This document shows positions 1 to 11,300 of a stretch of DNA of 64,000 nt, piece after piece. Under the pieces are notes generated by a model, which saw only the letters and a list, made by a program, of their open reading frames with translations, was not told where the DNA came from and did not search any database. The DNA is from Micropterix aruncella (lineage: Eukaryota > Arthropoda > Insecta > Lepidoptera > Micropterigidae): the NCBI GenBank assembly GCA_944548615.1, contig OX155951.1, positions 19,068,789-19,132,788 on the forward strand, written 5' to 3'. How positions within the stretch are numbered: position 1 is the first letter of the stretch; each line of letters opens with the position of its first letter. The position numbers and the translations under genes were made by a program.

Positions 1-695
1 TAAACCATATTATTTCTGTACAAACATCTAAAACGGAATAAGAACATGTACTTTTTTTAATTTATTTAATATATAATAAAACCTTGCAATATCCAGTTTC
101 CCGCTAAGTCTAATACCGTGGCGGTAGTGGAAGGCAACGCTTATAAAGCCTTGATTCGTGTTATAGTACAAAATATTCACATATATACATATATAGTATA
201 AAATATCGCCGCTGATTTGAAGTGGAAGAAATTTGTCTGTAGCGATTGTGTTTATGCTTTTGGTAACATGGACTATTTCCCAAAAGTTTCATTCGTGGTC
301 TTTGGAACAAATTAATACCAAGAATCAATGCCGATAATGACATGTTGAAATATTTAAGTCGACGATCAAAACTTATTAAGTCAACATATAGAAGAATCCA
401 GTATATTTTAAATATATCACATTTTCTGCACCTTTTTTATTTTCTTTAAACAAAGAAATGACGTGGAAAAGTAACTTTCTAGCGATGCATTTTAATAAAT
501 TTCACATATCAACAAAAATAGGAAAAACTTCTGCTATCCAACAGAAACTTTGATTGTTCGTGTGGGATTCGTGTTGGTGTGGTATTCATGCGAGGTTATG
601 CTATAGGCTTATTTTTCTTCTTTCCATTCTTCTGTTTTTCAAGCAAAACACCTATTTTTTACGTACATAGGTTGATTTTTTTCTTACGTTTTCAG
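1..695. other. AT-rich non-coding stretch, probably intron
   Basis: I see no convincing coding sequence here. It ends in a pyrimidine tract and an AG acceptor directly before the terminal exon at 696, so it is most simply the last intron of the gene whose end lies at 696-806. The short open frames in it are AT-rich and resemble no known family. Confidence 0.5.
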
Positions 696-806
696 GATGT
701 AATCAAGAAAAGGGAGCGCATTTCGATGCTGGAGAGAGAGAAATCTTCTCTGATAAGAGAGCTGCTGCAACTGAGAACAAAAGGCGGCACAGCAGACAAA
801 TTTTAA
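696..806 (+). CDS. Terminal exon of an unidentified coiled-coil protein gene (partial)
   Basis: A 111-nt exon follows a clear acceptor (TTTTCAG before 696) and reads 36 residues to TAA at 804-806. The peptide is highly charged, with heptad-like spacing (KKRERISMLEREKSSLIREL), typical of the end of a long coiled coil. Earlier exons lie outside the window. A polyadenylation-type AATAAA occurs near 980. The gene is convergent with the ribosomal-protein gene that ends at 1049. I do not recognise the family; the acceptor, phase-0 start and composition support a real exon rather than chance. Confidence 0.55.
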   Translation, partial: DVIKKRERISMLEREKSSLIRELLQLRTKGGTADKF

Positions 807-1048
807 TGCAAATATACAATATACCTATTATACTTTTGAGACTGCTCTCATGGTGCCTTCATTTAATTTAATTATTCAGTCACACCTGGTGACTAAAAAT
901 TACAGGACTTTGCTCCAGATGCTCATTTTGCGGCCATATTTAAAAGTATTAACATTTTTTTAATTATATACTAATTGCAATAAAAGATTTTTTACGGAAT
1001 AATGATTTATTTATTTTTTTCTAAAGTTCTATGTGATTCATTGGCAAT

Positions 1049-1686
1049 TTAAGGATCTTTGTTGTATTGAGAATAGTCATATTCTCGGAATGGTACATCG
1101 AAGGTGATATATCCGTGATCCCATGCTTTTTCTATTGCTACCATTAATGCCTGATGTTTCCTCTGACAAACTCCGGTCTTAGTGTAGGAGAGTATCTGAA
1201 ATGAATCACGGGTTTAGTACGAGTCCTCTGAGTACTTATTATGAAAGGTTTCTGATGTCGACTCACCTGCCCAGTATGCTCGGAGATAAACTGCTTTAGC
1301 AAATCCACATTTCTGTAATCCACGACCAAATACTCATCCCGGCAAATGGGGCATGGATTCCCCGTGGATATCTGGTGCTTCCTGATACACTTCTTTCTCG
1401 TTCTCATCGGGGGGAACTGCCCTTTGTGGTTTCTCTTGTATAGGATCCATACGCTATTGTCTCCGTACGTTTGTTTGTAGGCGTCGCTCTTCAAGTAGCG
1501 TATGCTCGTCTCTACCGGTACGATGCGCGAGCGGTCTTTGAGCGGATCTACGGGCGCGGAAGCCGCGTCTTCCACAGTTTCGTTCGCTGTGCTGGTCTCG
1601 TTTGAACACAACCGGGTATTTAAGCGAGTTTGCACCGCCGGTTGTGTCAACCGCAGAAATCGCCTCGCCAAAAACATTTTTAACAA
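1049..1686 (-). CDS. mRpS18B: Mitochondrial ribosomal protein S18B (mS40)
   Basis: Two coding exons, 1267-1686 and 1049-1195 (complement), join in phase 0 across a 71-bp intron with a GTGAGT donor and a TTTCAG acceptor, giving 188 residues. The protein is a component of the small subunit of the mitochondrial ribosome. The N-terminus (MLKMFLARRFLRL...) is basic and lacks acids, as expected for a mitochondrial targeting peptide. The core has the family's YKRNHKGQ, PP-RTRK-CIR and GNPCPICRDEYLVV blocks, and after the junction GVCQRKHQ and AWDHGYI, matching the vertebrate S18B C-terminus. Reading on past the donor without splicing loses this homology, which fixes the second exon. It is intact and convergent with the exon at 696-806. 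Confidence 0.93.
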
Positions 1687-2870
1687 AAGATAACCTACAA
1701 ATAATTTGACGTTTGAGTTTTATTTTTTTGTGGTGTAATGATCTGGATGCAACTCTTTTGGGCAAGAGTCCGGGGTAGTGTGACACCGATAATAAAATTG
1801 CCGTATTTGGTAGGTTGAAATACATCTAATTTTGATGTAATTTAATTATTAACCATTACTAATGGATGTCATAGATAAAATTAGATATTTCAAAATTTCC
1901 TTGTCGTTTCCTTTCCTTTTAATTTCTCTTCCTTGTCGACAGACGAAATAAAGTTATCGGTTATTTGTGACGAAATAAAGTGTTTTTGTTAAACATCCGC
2001 TTTGAGCTCTAAGGAAAATAACATTGGTTCTTCGATAGGATGCAATGGACAGCCTGGATACAGTGACATATCTACAATTTGGAGTTTTTTTGGACGAATT
2101 CGGGAATCCAGACATTTTTATACTAATACTTACCTGAAGAGGCATGGAATGAATCATATTATGTAACAGGCCTTATTTTTATTACTAGTGGGTGGGGGAA
2201 AATGTGGCTGAAATCTATTAGTTTTGTCTGCATATGGGATTTTTTGTATTTTTCTATTTTAAAAACCTCTACCTCCACAAAAGATGTTTCATAGGAAAGC
2301 TCGTGCAATACTTAAGAAAATATTATTACGGCCTGTTTAAAATTGATTTGTTTCCAGAAAGAACCAAAATCCATGAGATTTTTTTGGGTTCATCATTAAA
2401 ATATTAAATATTTTTTCTTTTTTGACCGTCTTGAGACTTATAGACGAATAAAACGCATGAGTGGATAGAGTCCAATGATACTATGGGCACTATCCACCTC
2501 TTGTATGCAAGAATATACAGGCACAGAGCATTTCATCATTATAAATTTGATGTATGTTCATTGAATACTTTAAAATTGCAGTACTCATAATAAGAGTTTC
2601 TGTTTTGGAAATGCATGCATCACCCCATGTCATGAAATGAGTAAGCTCATGTTTCTCTGCCACTTAGTTTAATCCAGTATGCCCTGAAGTTAGTCCATAT
2701 GGCACAAAATACTGCTGATAAAAATAACTGCGGGTAAGTTGTGAACATACAAAAAAAATAACTTTGTAATCTTACTAAGTCAACAAATATCCAATAAATA
2801 GCCCTACATTTTTTTAAAAAAATGTCAATTTAAACCTTTAGACCAACAACTATCTCTCGAAAAATGTCAG
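1687..2870. other. Intergenic region upstream of mRpS18B
   Basis: This holds the presumed promoter and 5' UTR of the ribosomal-protein gene (immediately above 1686) and then about 1 kb of AT-rich sequence. I see no credible reading frame, RNA gene or clear transposon in it. It ends at the target duplication of the foldback element. Confidence 0.5.
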
Positions 2871-3269
2871 TTTGAAACCGGGTCCCATCAAACTTGCAGA
2901 AGGCAAATTTGCAGACGGCAATCTTGCAGACGGCATTCTTGCAGAAGGCAATCTTGCAGAAGGCAGTTTTGCAAATGTCAAACTGACGTTTCGAGGGTCG
3001 GCATTTTTGCAGACGGCATTTTTGCAGAAAATGAAGTTAGAAGCAAAACATCGTATTTAAAATTTAGTGTTACCAGAGTAGAAATCGACAAAAGCCGCGT
3101 TTTCATATGTCAGGGTAGGGAAACCAGTCCACTTCTTTGAGTGTCCTCTCCATCGCGGATCTCAGCAATCAACTTTCGATTTTAGGGAAAGAAAAACCTA
3201 ACCTAACCTAACCTAACAGAAAAACTTAAAACATTTTTTTTAATGTTTAGTTTGATGTACTGAATCATC

Positions 3270-4188
3270 GGGGGGCGCCAGTTTTGCATGCGGCAGTCTT
3301 GCACAAATGTCACTTTTGACAGTTCCAAATCTGTTGAGGGCAGATTTGCAGGAGGCAACCTTGCAGGCGGCAACCTTGCAGGCGGCAACCTTGCAGGCGG
3401 CATTTTTGCAGACGGCATTCTTGCAGAACGCAAACTTGCATACAAACCCGAAGTTAGCAACGTTTGAGAATGGCGCATTAGGACATGATTACATGAATAA
3501 AATAATTTTATATTATTTTACAAACCAAAAATAAAGCAGTAAAGCGGTCATATGTTATTAATTTTAAATTTAGAAAAAGAAGTAGCAAATTATCATGTCA
3601 GGGTAAATTAAAGTGGTGAATATTTTTACCTCTCCACATTTAATTACCGGCATCCTTGTAGTGGATGATTCAGTACATCAAACTAAACAAAAAAATGTTT
3701 TAAGTTTTTCTGTTAGGTTAGGTTAGGTTAGGTTTTTCTTTCCCTAAAATCGAAGTGACATTAATTACCGGCATCCTTGTAGTGGATGATTCAGTACATC
3801 AAACTAAACATTAAAAAAATGTTTTAAGTTTTTCTGTTAGGTTAGGTTAGGTTAGGTTTTTCTTTCCCTAAAATCGAAAGTTGATTGCTGAGATCCGCGA
3901 TGGAGAGGACACTCAAAGAAGTGGACTGGTTTCCCTACCCTGACATATGAAAACGCGGCTTTTGTCGATTTCTACTCTGGTAACACTAAATTTTAAATAC
4001 GATGTTTTGCTTCTAACTTCATTTTCTGCAAAAATGCCGTCTGCAAAAATGCCGACCCTCGAAACGTCAGTTTGACATTTGCAAAACTGCCTTCTGCAAG
4101 ATTGCCTTCTGCAAAACTGCCGCCTGCAAGAATGCCGTCTGCAAGATTGCCGTCTGCAAATCTGCCTTCTGCAAGTTTGATGGGACCC
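3270..4188 (+). mobile_element. Foldback-type DNA transposon (inner, nested copy)
   Basis: A 919-bp copy from GGGGGGCGCCAG at 3270 to GATGGGACCC at 4188. It is flanked by GAATCATC on both sides (3262-3269 and 4189-4196). That 8-bp site belongs to the outer copy's own core, so the element jumped into a sibling in the opposite direction. The core holds two tandem copies of a block running from AATTACCGGCATCC through the TTAGG run to CTAAAATCGAA. There is no transposase frame. Confidence 0.9.
3346..3440 (+). repeat. 15-bp subrepeat array with pentapeptide-like coding pattern
   Basis: About six 15-bp units, TTGCAGGMGGCAACC drifting to TTGCAGACGGCATTC, form the left arm of the inner element. One plus frame reads (LQAAT)n, which parses as A-x-L-x-x pentapeptides. 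Another plus frame reads (AGGNL)n and a minus frame reads (PPARL)n. The equivalent arms are at about 4550-4650 (reverse) and 47745-47860, the last with one more unit. The other arm of the element uses diverged units of the same type. Confidence 0.85.
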
Positions 4189-4720
4189 GAATCATCCACT
4201 ACAAGGATGCCGGTAATTAATGTCACTTCGATTTTAGGGAAAGAAAAACCTAACCTAACCTAACCTAACAGAAAAACTTAAAACATTTTTTTGTTTAGTT
4301 TGATGTACTGAATCATCCACTACAAGGATGCCGGTAATTAAATGTGGAGAGGTAAAAATATTCACCACTTTAATTTACCCTGACATGATAATTTGCTACT
4401 TCTTTTTCTAAATTTAAAAATAATAACATATGACCGCTTTACTGCTTTATTTTTGGTTTGTAAAATAATATAAAATTATTTTATTCATGTAATCATGTCC
4501 TAATGCGCCATTCTCAAACGTTGCTAACTTCGGGTTTGTATGCAAGTTTGCTTTCTGCAAGAATGCCGTCTGCAAAAATGCCGCCTGCAAGGTTGCCGCC
4601 TGCAAGGTTGCCGCCTGCAAGGTTGCCTCCTGCAAATCTGCCCTCAACAGATTTGGAACTGTCAAAAGTGACATTTGTGCAAGACTGCCGCATGCAAAAC
4701 TGGCGCCCCCCTTTGAAACC

Positions 4721-5376
4721 TTGTCATTCGAAACGGTCGTCGAATTAATTAATACAAATGTACGGCAAACATTGCCGTATTTTCTTAAGTGAGAATGTTG
4801 CCACAACGATAAAATATGTAAATAATGAGGCTGGCAACAAAAATTTGAATACTTTCCGTTTGACATTCTTCTGTTTTTTCGTTTTCGGTTGTGGGGTGTC
4901 GTTTATTTCAAAGTAGGTAATTCGAAGCAAAAGTAGGATTTATTAATCTTATTTTTCCGAATTTATTACTTGAAAATGGATCATAGTAATAATATAACAG
5001 GAATCGACGATGTTAGGTAGGAGTTCTTTGTTTTTTTCGTGTATATATAATTTTAAAATGTTCGATTCGTCTTTGACGGCTTGTTGCATTTATTCCCTTT
5101 TGCTAACTCCCGTCTATTCCTGTCGCTCTCCCCTTTGGGAATCGGAGTCCCGTCATCGTGTCGGGATACGCACGCACACTTACGTAAACCCACACGGATA
5201 TCGCAGCATCCGGGATAATACGATTGAATGGAATTGAACGTAGTAGTGACGGTGACAACTCGCGTTTGTTGTCGATTTTGTGTGACTTGAAACTTAAGCT
5301 TTTTTTTGAGCGTTGTGATTGTGTCGTTTTTATTACTGTGTATTTGTTTGTAACATTGTTTATTTCCATCTGGAAA
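4721..5376. other. Presumed promoter and 5' UTR of the centrosomin-like gene
   Basis: Non-coding stretch between the foldback element and the first recognisable coding exon at 5377. I cannot place a transcription start or a core promoter motif with confidence. An in-frame ATG lies upstream at 5224, but the added peptide is hydrophobic and not conserved-looking. Confidence 0.35.
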
Positions 5377-8300
5377 ATGGCCAGCTGGCCCTGGGAGGCT
5401 AATCAGAAGTGCAATATTGGGCCATACAGTGCATTCAGGTAAGAGATCACTTCGTATAAGCTTGCATCATTAACATCGGCTTTGTTATGTTCTCATGATT
5501 GACTGGTACTCTGGTACTGCAAGGCATAGGCATGCAGCTTTCTCAGCTTACGGAGCCAATGCTAGGATCAACCGATCCCACAATAATAGTAAGAACTTGA
5601 CTCACTAATATAGGGCCCGGTGGCATAGTGGTTAGGTCACCTGATTGTAAGGTTCCGGGTTCAATTCCCGGCTGGGTCACCATTTTTCGTTGGGATAAAA
5701 GTCGATGGGTTTCAATAACAAGACACACACATGTTACACGCATATACATATAAAACATTTCATAGTTGTGATAGCCTGTTTACATTCAGCTCACTTCCAT
5801 GGTAGGAGGCATGGAAGTGGGCAGCGCGAGTATGTAAATACCTCACTTCTCATGCTCCTGCTACTGCCGCTCGCGCTGCCCGGCTGTCCCCAAATGAGCG
5901 CTTTTTGTGCGGAAGTCAAAAGAGGGCAGCGCGAGTATCATTCAGCTCCGTCTTTCATTTGTCGCCGAGTGCCCGAGCGAAGTGCATGCGTGCTGCGAGT
6001 CCGAGCAGAAATGCCGCTAGACTAGAGCAATGACAAAACAATAGCATTTTTAGAAGTACTGGAAAGTGAGAGGGTAATATGGAATTATGGGGTAGCTGGT
6101 GCCGAAACCTTGAATAAGTAATGTAGACTTCGATAACTATCACCTGTTGCTAAATATCGAACGGTTATTGCCAATCGTATATTTGGTGGAATAGGTATTC
6201 TCAGTCTCATCTGTTTTTTTTATCAGTAGTTCAATTTTGTTCAGTAGAAATTCAAAATCTGTACGAGACATTCTGCAAAAGTTAACAATCCCAGATTCTT
6301 GACTATTCATCTCACTGAAAAAGTTTTCCATTCCATCCCTATACCAAAAAAAAATGTAGCTATATTCACATAATATCTAAACAACCTGTAATATTTAAAG
6401 GCCAATTGCACGCTTCAATACAATTTTTTTTAAGCTAAAATTAATATATCTGAAATGCCCACTTTTAAGTCTTTTCAAGGACCCCATATGAAAAAAAAAA
6501 AAACAATGTCCTATTTTGTCATTGATATATGGGGCCTAGATATGCTCTCAGGTACAAATGAGTTGGGTCATATTTGTTGCGCGTAAAAACATGTGACAGA
6601 GAGAGAGCCATACAGTATGCGAGAGAATAGCACGGCAATATTCGTTGCGGGATCGCAGGATCGCTCACACCGGGAAGTATTGACGGAACTCTGTAGCGGC
6701 ATTGAAGTGGTCATTTTCACGCGCGAAAGGGCTATCTAGGCCCGTATATATCGATGCATTTTGCCCCCTTCACTTTAGTTGCTGGTTATAATTTTATGTT
6801 ATCAGATTTCAAATTTGAGTAAGTTTCAAGAGAATACAATGAGCGTCTGTGCCAAATAGTTATATAAACTAAGAAGACAAAGCGCGGACGCTGTAATTAT
6901 TCCTAGATCCGCCATTGCCCAAAGTCGAGCATGATGTCAGCGATGGGGCAGTATGTAAACACTCACTGCCTTCGATCCTCCCGCGGCAGTATTTAGGGAA
7001 ATAATTCCGACAGCGCGAGTAGCAGCAGCAGGGGCTGAATGTAAATGAGTCATAAGAGATTGTCGTATAATAGTATACCTGCCCATTGTGAAATTTCACA
7101 ATAAAGAGTAGAAACAAACTAATGCTCAATCGATTGCATGAATGTATGACGGTGCAATGACTGTCATAAAAAGACAAATATATGTTGGAATAATTCCGAC
7201 AGAGAAACAGTAAGAGCCGGTTTGTCACTGCAGAGCGCCATCTAAACGCCCGGACCGTCGTTTATATGAACGATCAGGCCGTTAAATAACACGTGTCGAT
7301 ACACCCCCCGGACATAGATCTTTCTCCCCGCAGGCATCGTTTCAGGGTCCAAACAAAAGACCTTGTCAGACCTTGTCAAAACAAAGGTCTGACCTCGACT
7401 GTTTGACTGATTTTTTTGATGGATCGGTGTATATGTGAACACCTATCTTCGGGCTTCCGTTGAAATAGACAGGCACTTATTTGTTTTATTTGTAGAATTA
7501 CAGCTATCTTAAATATAATGAGATTTTGACAGACTTTGCCTACATATGCGGGTAATCCTGGCCATATGTGGACTCTTAAACTTAGCTCGTAAATATAATC
7601 AGCCCCAGTCCCAATGAAAACATTCCTTGTAGTCCATACAAATTCGTCATCTGCTGATTCTATTGTTTATATTTTATTAAACATTTATTAGTTTTCATGA
7701 CCATTTATTAAATATCGTTTGACTTTATCGTCATATAAGCGGTCTTTCCTTTCAAATCATTTTTGAATGTGTGGATCGTATAATACATCTAAAATCAAGG
7801 GAAGATGGTATTATAAACAGTAAATAGTAGTGATAAGCTGAATACAGAATAGTATTCGGTTAAACCGGATATCATTTTGCATATTCGGTATCCGGTGGAT
7901 ATCAGATTTACAAACTAAATATTCGGTAGAGTAAAAATCATAATGCCGTCCAATCCGTCTGAAAGTCTTATCTACAGAATTTGCAAAATCGACTTCATAG
8001 GGGAGAATCCCCTATTTTGACTTTTTTATAACTACTGTAAGGGCATAACAGTATCGTTTGATAAATTAGATGTCTATGTAATTATAAAAAGGCGTAACAT
8101 CAATTTCTCCAATTCACTATTACTACAGGGTTGAAAAGTCTCTCCTTTAAAATTGCATTTTTGTAGATACGACCTTTCAGCTTGAGGCCCTTGATATCTA
8201 TAGCTTATCTATAACGCAGTGCCTTGTAATTCCGAACCCAAACTAATCCGAAAGCCCTGCCCTTCCGCTCTCTCATCAGTCGAGCCGTCGAATCAGCATT

Positions 8301-11300
8301 GTAGGTGTCCTTTTTGTTTTTTTTTAAAGTATAAATAAAATACAAACGGAGCTGCCATGGAATTCACCAACCAGAGTTGGGCCCATCAAAATACTTTTTT
8401 TTTTACACTTCTGGGGGGTGGTCTGTGGATTCCGGACTAAAGACCGGCTGTGGTAGGTTTAGGCCAGCTGTCTTGCCACATGTGAGCGTTCACAGTACCA
8501 CCCATTCACTCCCCCTTCAAAGCCATAGAATTTGAGATGCGCAAATCGCAGTTTTCTAAGAAAGAGTTGATTATTTTTCTGGAAAGACCAAGATCTTTAA
8601 AGAGATGAAACAGAGATTTAGCTGGCAGGCCACGAGTGCCAACTTCCACCGCGTGAAGGTGAACAGTGAAGCCATTCCGGGTGATGGCATTTGCGAGATC
8701 ATGGTATTTATTTAATTTGTACTCGAGGTCTTTTGGGATATTTGATTCCCATGGAACAGTTAACTCTACGATAAGGGCCACCTACCGAGATAGAGAGTAA
8801 AGAGTTATATCCGGACGGAGGGCTGTGCGTCCGAGACTTTCAGGGAATTTATACTGCTTAAAGATTAAATCGACCTCCAGAATGCAATCTGAATATTGGT
8901 GTAGTAGTTACGTTTCTGATTTGATGTCGATATGTTCTTTTTTACACACATCTCTAATTTTGCAAAATCTTTGTTTTATTTCTTTTTTTAAAGTCTTATT
9001 ACAGATCTCTAATACGATAATCTGAACGCTTCGTGGATCCGTACGGGTTACAAATTTTCGGTTTTCGAATTATCAAGGCTCTACTCGATCTATACGACGT
9101 TGCCAGTCGTCTCACCGTCCTTAAAAATAAACGCACATCATATCGTATTAAAAATTTCAAAACTCGCATACTATAATCAGTCATTTCATCCATTGCAATA
9201 ATTAAAGCTTTTAATTTTTCAATATTATTTAATGTCATAATCTTGCGTTTTTTTTCACTTTTGCAGCACCAGCCCCAGCCAGCTACAAGAAGTCACCTTC
9301 GACGCGGAGCCAAATGGCAAAGTATCAATATCGCAGATCCAGACCGCTTTCGCAAACGGCGTCGGAGAATCGTCCTGCGGCTCGATGAAGCAGCACGAAG
9401 AGCAGGTGACAGTTTTGCGGAAGGAAAATTTCCACTTGAAGCTGAGGGTGTATTTCCTGGAGGAGCGCCTCGGCAGCAGCAGCCCGCTGCCGCTGCGGGA
9501 CGTGCTGGAGGACAACGTGCGGCTGCGGGTGCAGCTGGAGGAGCTGCGCCGGCAGCTGGCCGACAAACAGGACTTGCTAACGGCTGCCGTCAAAGCCATG
9601 GACGCTCTGGAGCAACAGGCCAACGACAATGTTCGCACCCCGAAAGACCCGAGCGATTCCCAACATGCATCATTGTCGCAGTACAGAATTCGACAATCGG
9701 AGGAGAAAAGTTTGGACGGCGAATCGGCTTTGGAGAAATCGATAAACGGCCATTTGAACGAGGATAAAATACAGTGAGTGTCTTTACGATTAATCGTCCT
9801 TTATTTCTATAATGTTTGCTCTTTTTTTAAACTGATAATTCATCGCAGGGGGAACGTCGGACGGATGGAATTTACGGAAGACGAAAAGGAGGAATCGTCA
9901 AAATTAAAACGAGAACATTTAAAAGCGTGTCAGATGATCCGCGGTTGCATGATCAAAATTAAAAAACTCGAAAAAGATCTGAAGGAAAAGGAACTAAAAG
10001 TAAGTCTATTTTCCGGTTTGATTCGTATTTCGTGACTTATAATTTTTAAATCGATGGTTAATTTTTCAAAGCTCGAAGAACTAATGCAGAAAAATTCCGT
10101 ATCGGATGCGACTGATATTTTGGAAAAATTGAAAATGAAAGACGATCAAATATTACGTTTAGAGGAGAACGTCAGGATTTTGGCTGACGCGCAAAAGAAT
10201 GCAACGGCATCCGGTTATTCTGGAAACGAAAATTTGCAACAAGTACTGACTAAGCGCCTACAAGGATTGGCGTATTTCTTAGACTCCCTATTATCGCACA
10301 AGTAAGTTATCGTAACGTTTGAAGTGAACATTAGTAGTGAGTCAAAGAGAGGACCTGTCTATTCGTATGGTTTTTTTCTGTTTCAGATGTGTGATTGGTC
10401 ACGAGAAACGTGAAATGGCAAAGAACCTGCTCGAACAGAGCTTAGCCTTCCTCGACGAAACCGCCACTGGTGATTTGACAGTTGACGATTCAAACGTCGA
10501 TATATCAAACATCCTAAGACTAGAAGATCTTTCGCTCGTATTAGGGCACCACCAAGGAAATCAACCAATAGATCGTTTTATTAATCCTGTGATGTCTTTC
10601 CCTGACAATGACCCGTCGGAATCTGATTGCTGGTCTGAACCTGACAGAAGCGTGTCCCTCGCACGAATGGGCCTCTCCGCTGCGTTAAATCATACCGAAA
10701 ATAATTCAGATGAATCGCGACATAGAAATCGACGTATGAGAGCAAGTGCAAACTCTCACGAGAAAGAGCTCCTAATCGAAATCAACACTATAACTCGAGA
10801 GAAAGCTCAATTAGAAGAGAAGCTGAATAGAGAGTTGGAAATCCAATCCCAATTAATGACCGAAGTTGAGCTTCTGCAAGATAAATTAAAAGAAGAAATC
10901 TCCGAGAGAGAAGTTGTTGTAGAACACGCACTCGCCACACAATGCAAAGTCACCGAACTTGAAAAACTTTTAAGCAAACAAACGGAGGAATTACGGCTAA
11001 CCATCTTAAAATACGATGAGGCCGAAATGACATTTAAAAAGGAGCAGGATAATTGCGCAAAGCTAAAACTGGAACTGTTGGAAATAGAGAGCCGTTACAA
11101 AGCTCGCGTAAAGACGGCCGAAGATCACTGCGCAGAGCTGAAAGAGGAAGAGCGGAAGCTGCGGCGACAGGTGGACGAAGCCACTCTTCAGGCGTCCCAA
11201 TCGGCGCTCGATCGCACCCGGAGCGCTCACGATAAACTGCAAACCGAACGAACCGTAGAACAGTTGCGAATTCAACTCGAAGAAAGCGAGAAATTGAGAA

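Larger units (their letters stand above)
2880..4711 (-). mobile_element. Foldback-type DNA transposon (outer copy, interrupted by a second copy)
   Basis: On the minus strand this is the same element as the intact copy at 47674-48603. Its GGGTCCC end is at 2880 and its CGCCCCCC end at 4711. It is split at 3269/4189 by an inserted plus-strand copy. TTTGAAACC lies at 2871-2879 and again at 4712-4720, a 9-bp target duplication around the whole structure. Both ends carry arrays of a 15-bp unit (TTGCAGNNGGCA plus three bases) in inverted orientation, so the arms form long imperfect terminal inverted repeats. The centre has a duplicated block of about 116 bp containing TTAGG runs. No transposase is present, so it is non-autonomous. 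The 8-9 bp duplication would fit P-like, hAT-like or foldback elements; the superfamily is not settled. Confidence 0.85.

Noticed and set aside
3346..3440. Short regular repeats suggesting a CRISPR array
   Set aside because: The 15-bp units are contiguous without spacers and the surroundings are clearly eukaryotic and transposon-bounded.
3307..3534. Genuine bacterial-type pentapeptide-repeat gene acquired by transfer
   Set aside because: The same pattern appears in several frames and on both strands, in arms of an element with target duplications. It is best explained by the 15-bp period. Kept as a question, not a gene call.
5614..5682. Functional tRNA gene
   Set aside because: The T-arm and acceptor-like stem are good, but the segment is too short and the anticodon loop lacks the required U33.
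9243..9767. Alternative plus-strand frame through cnn exon 2
   Set aside because: Arg/Ala/Gly-rich shadow of the GC-rich real exon; the other frame carries the CM1 motif and fits the splice phases.
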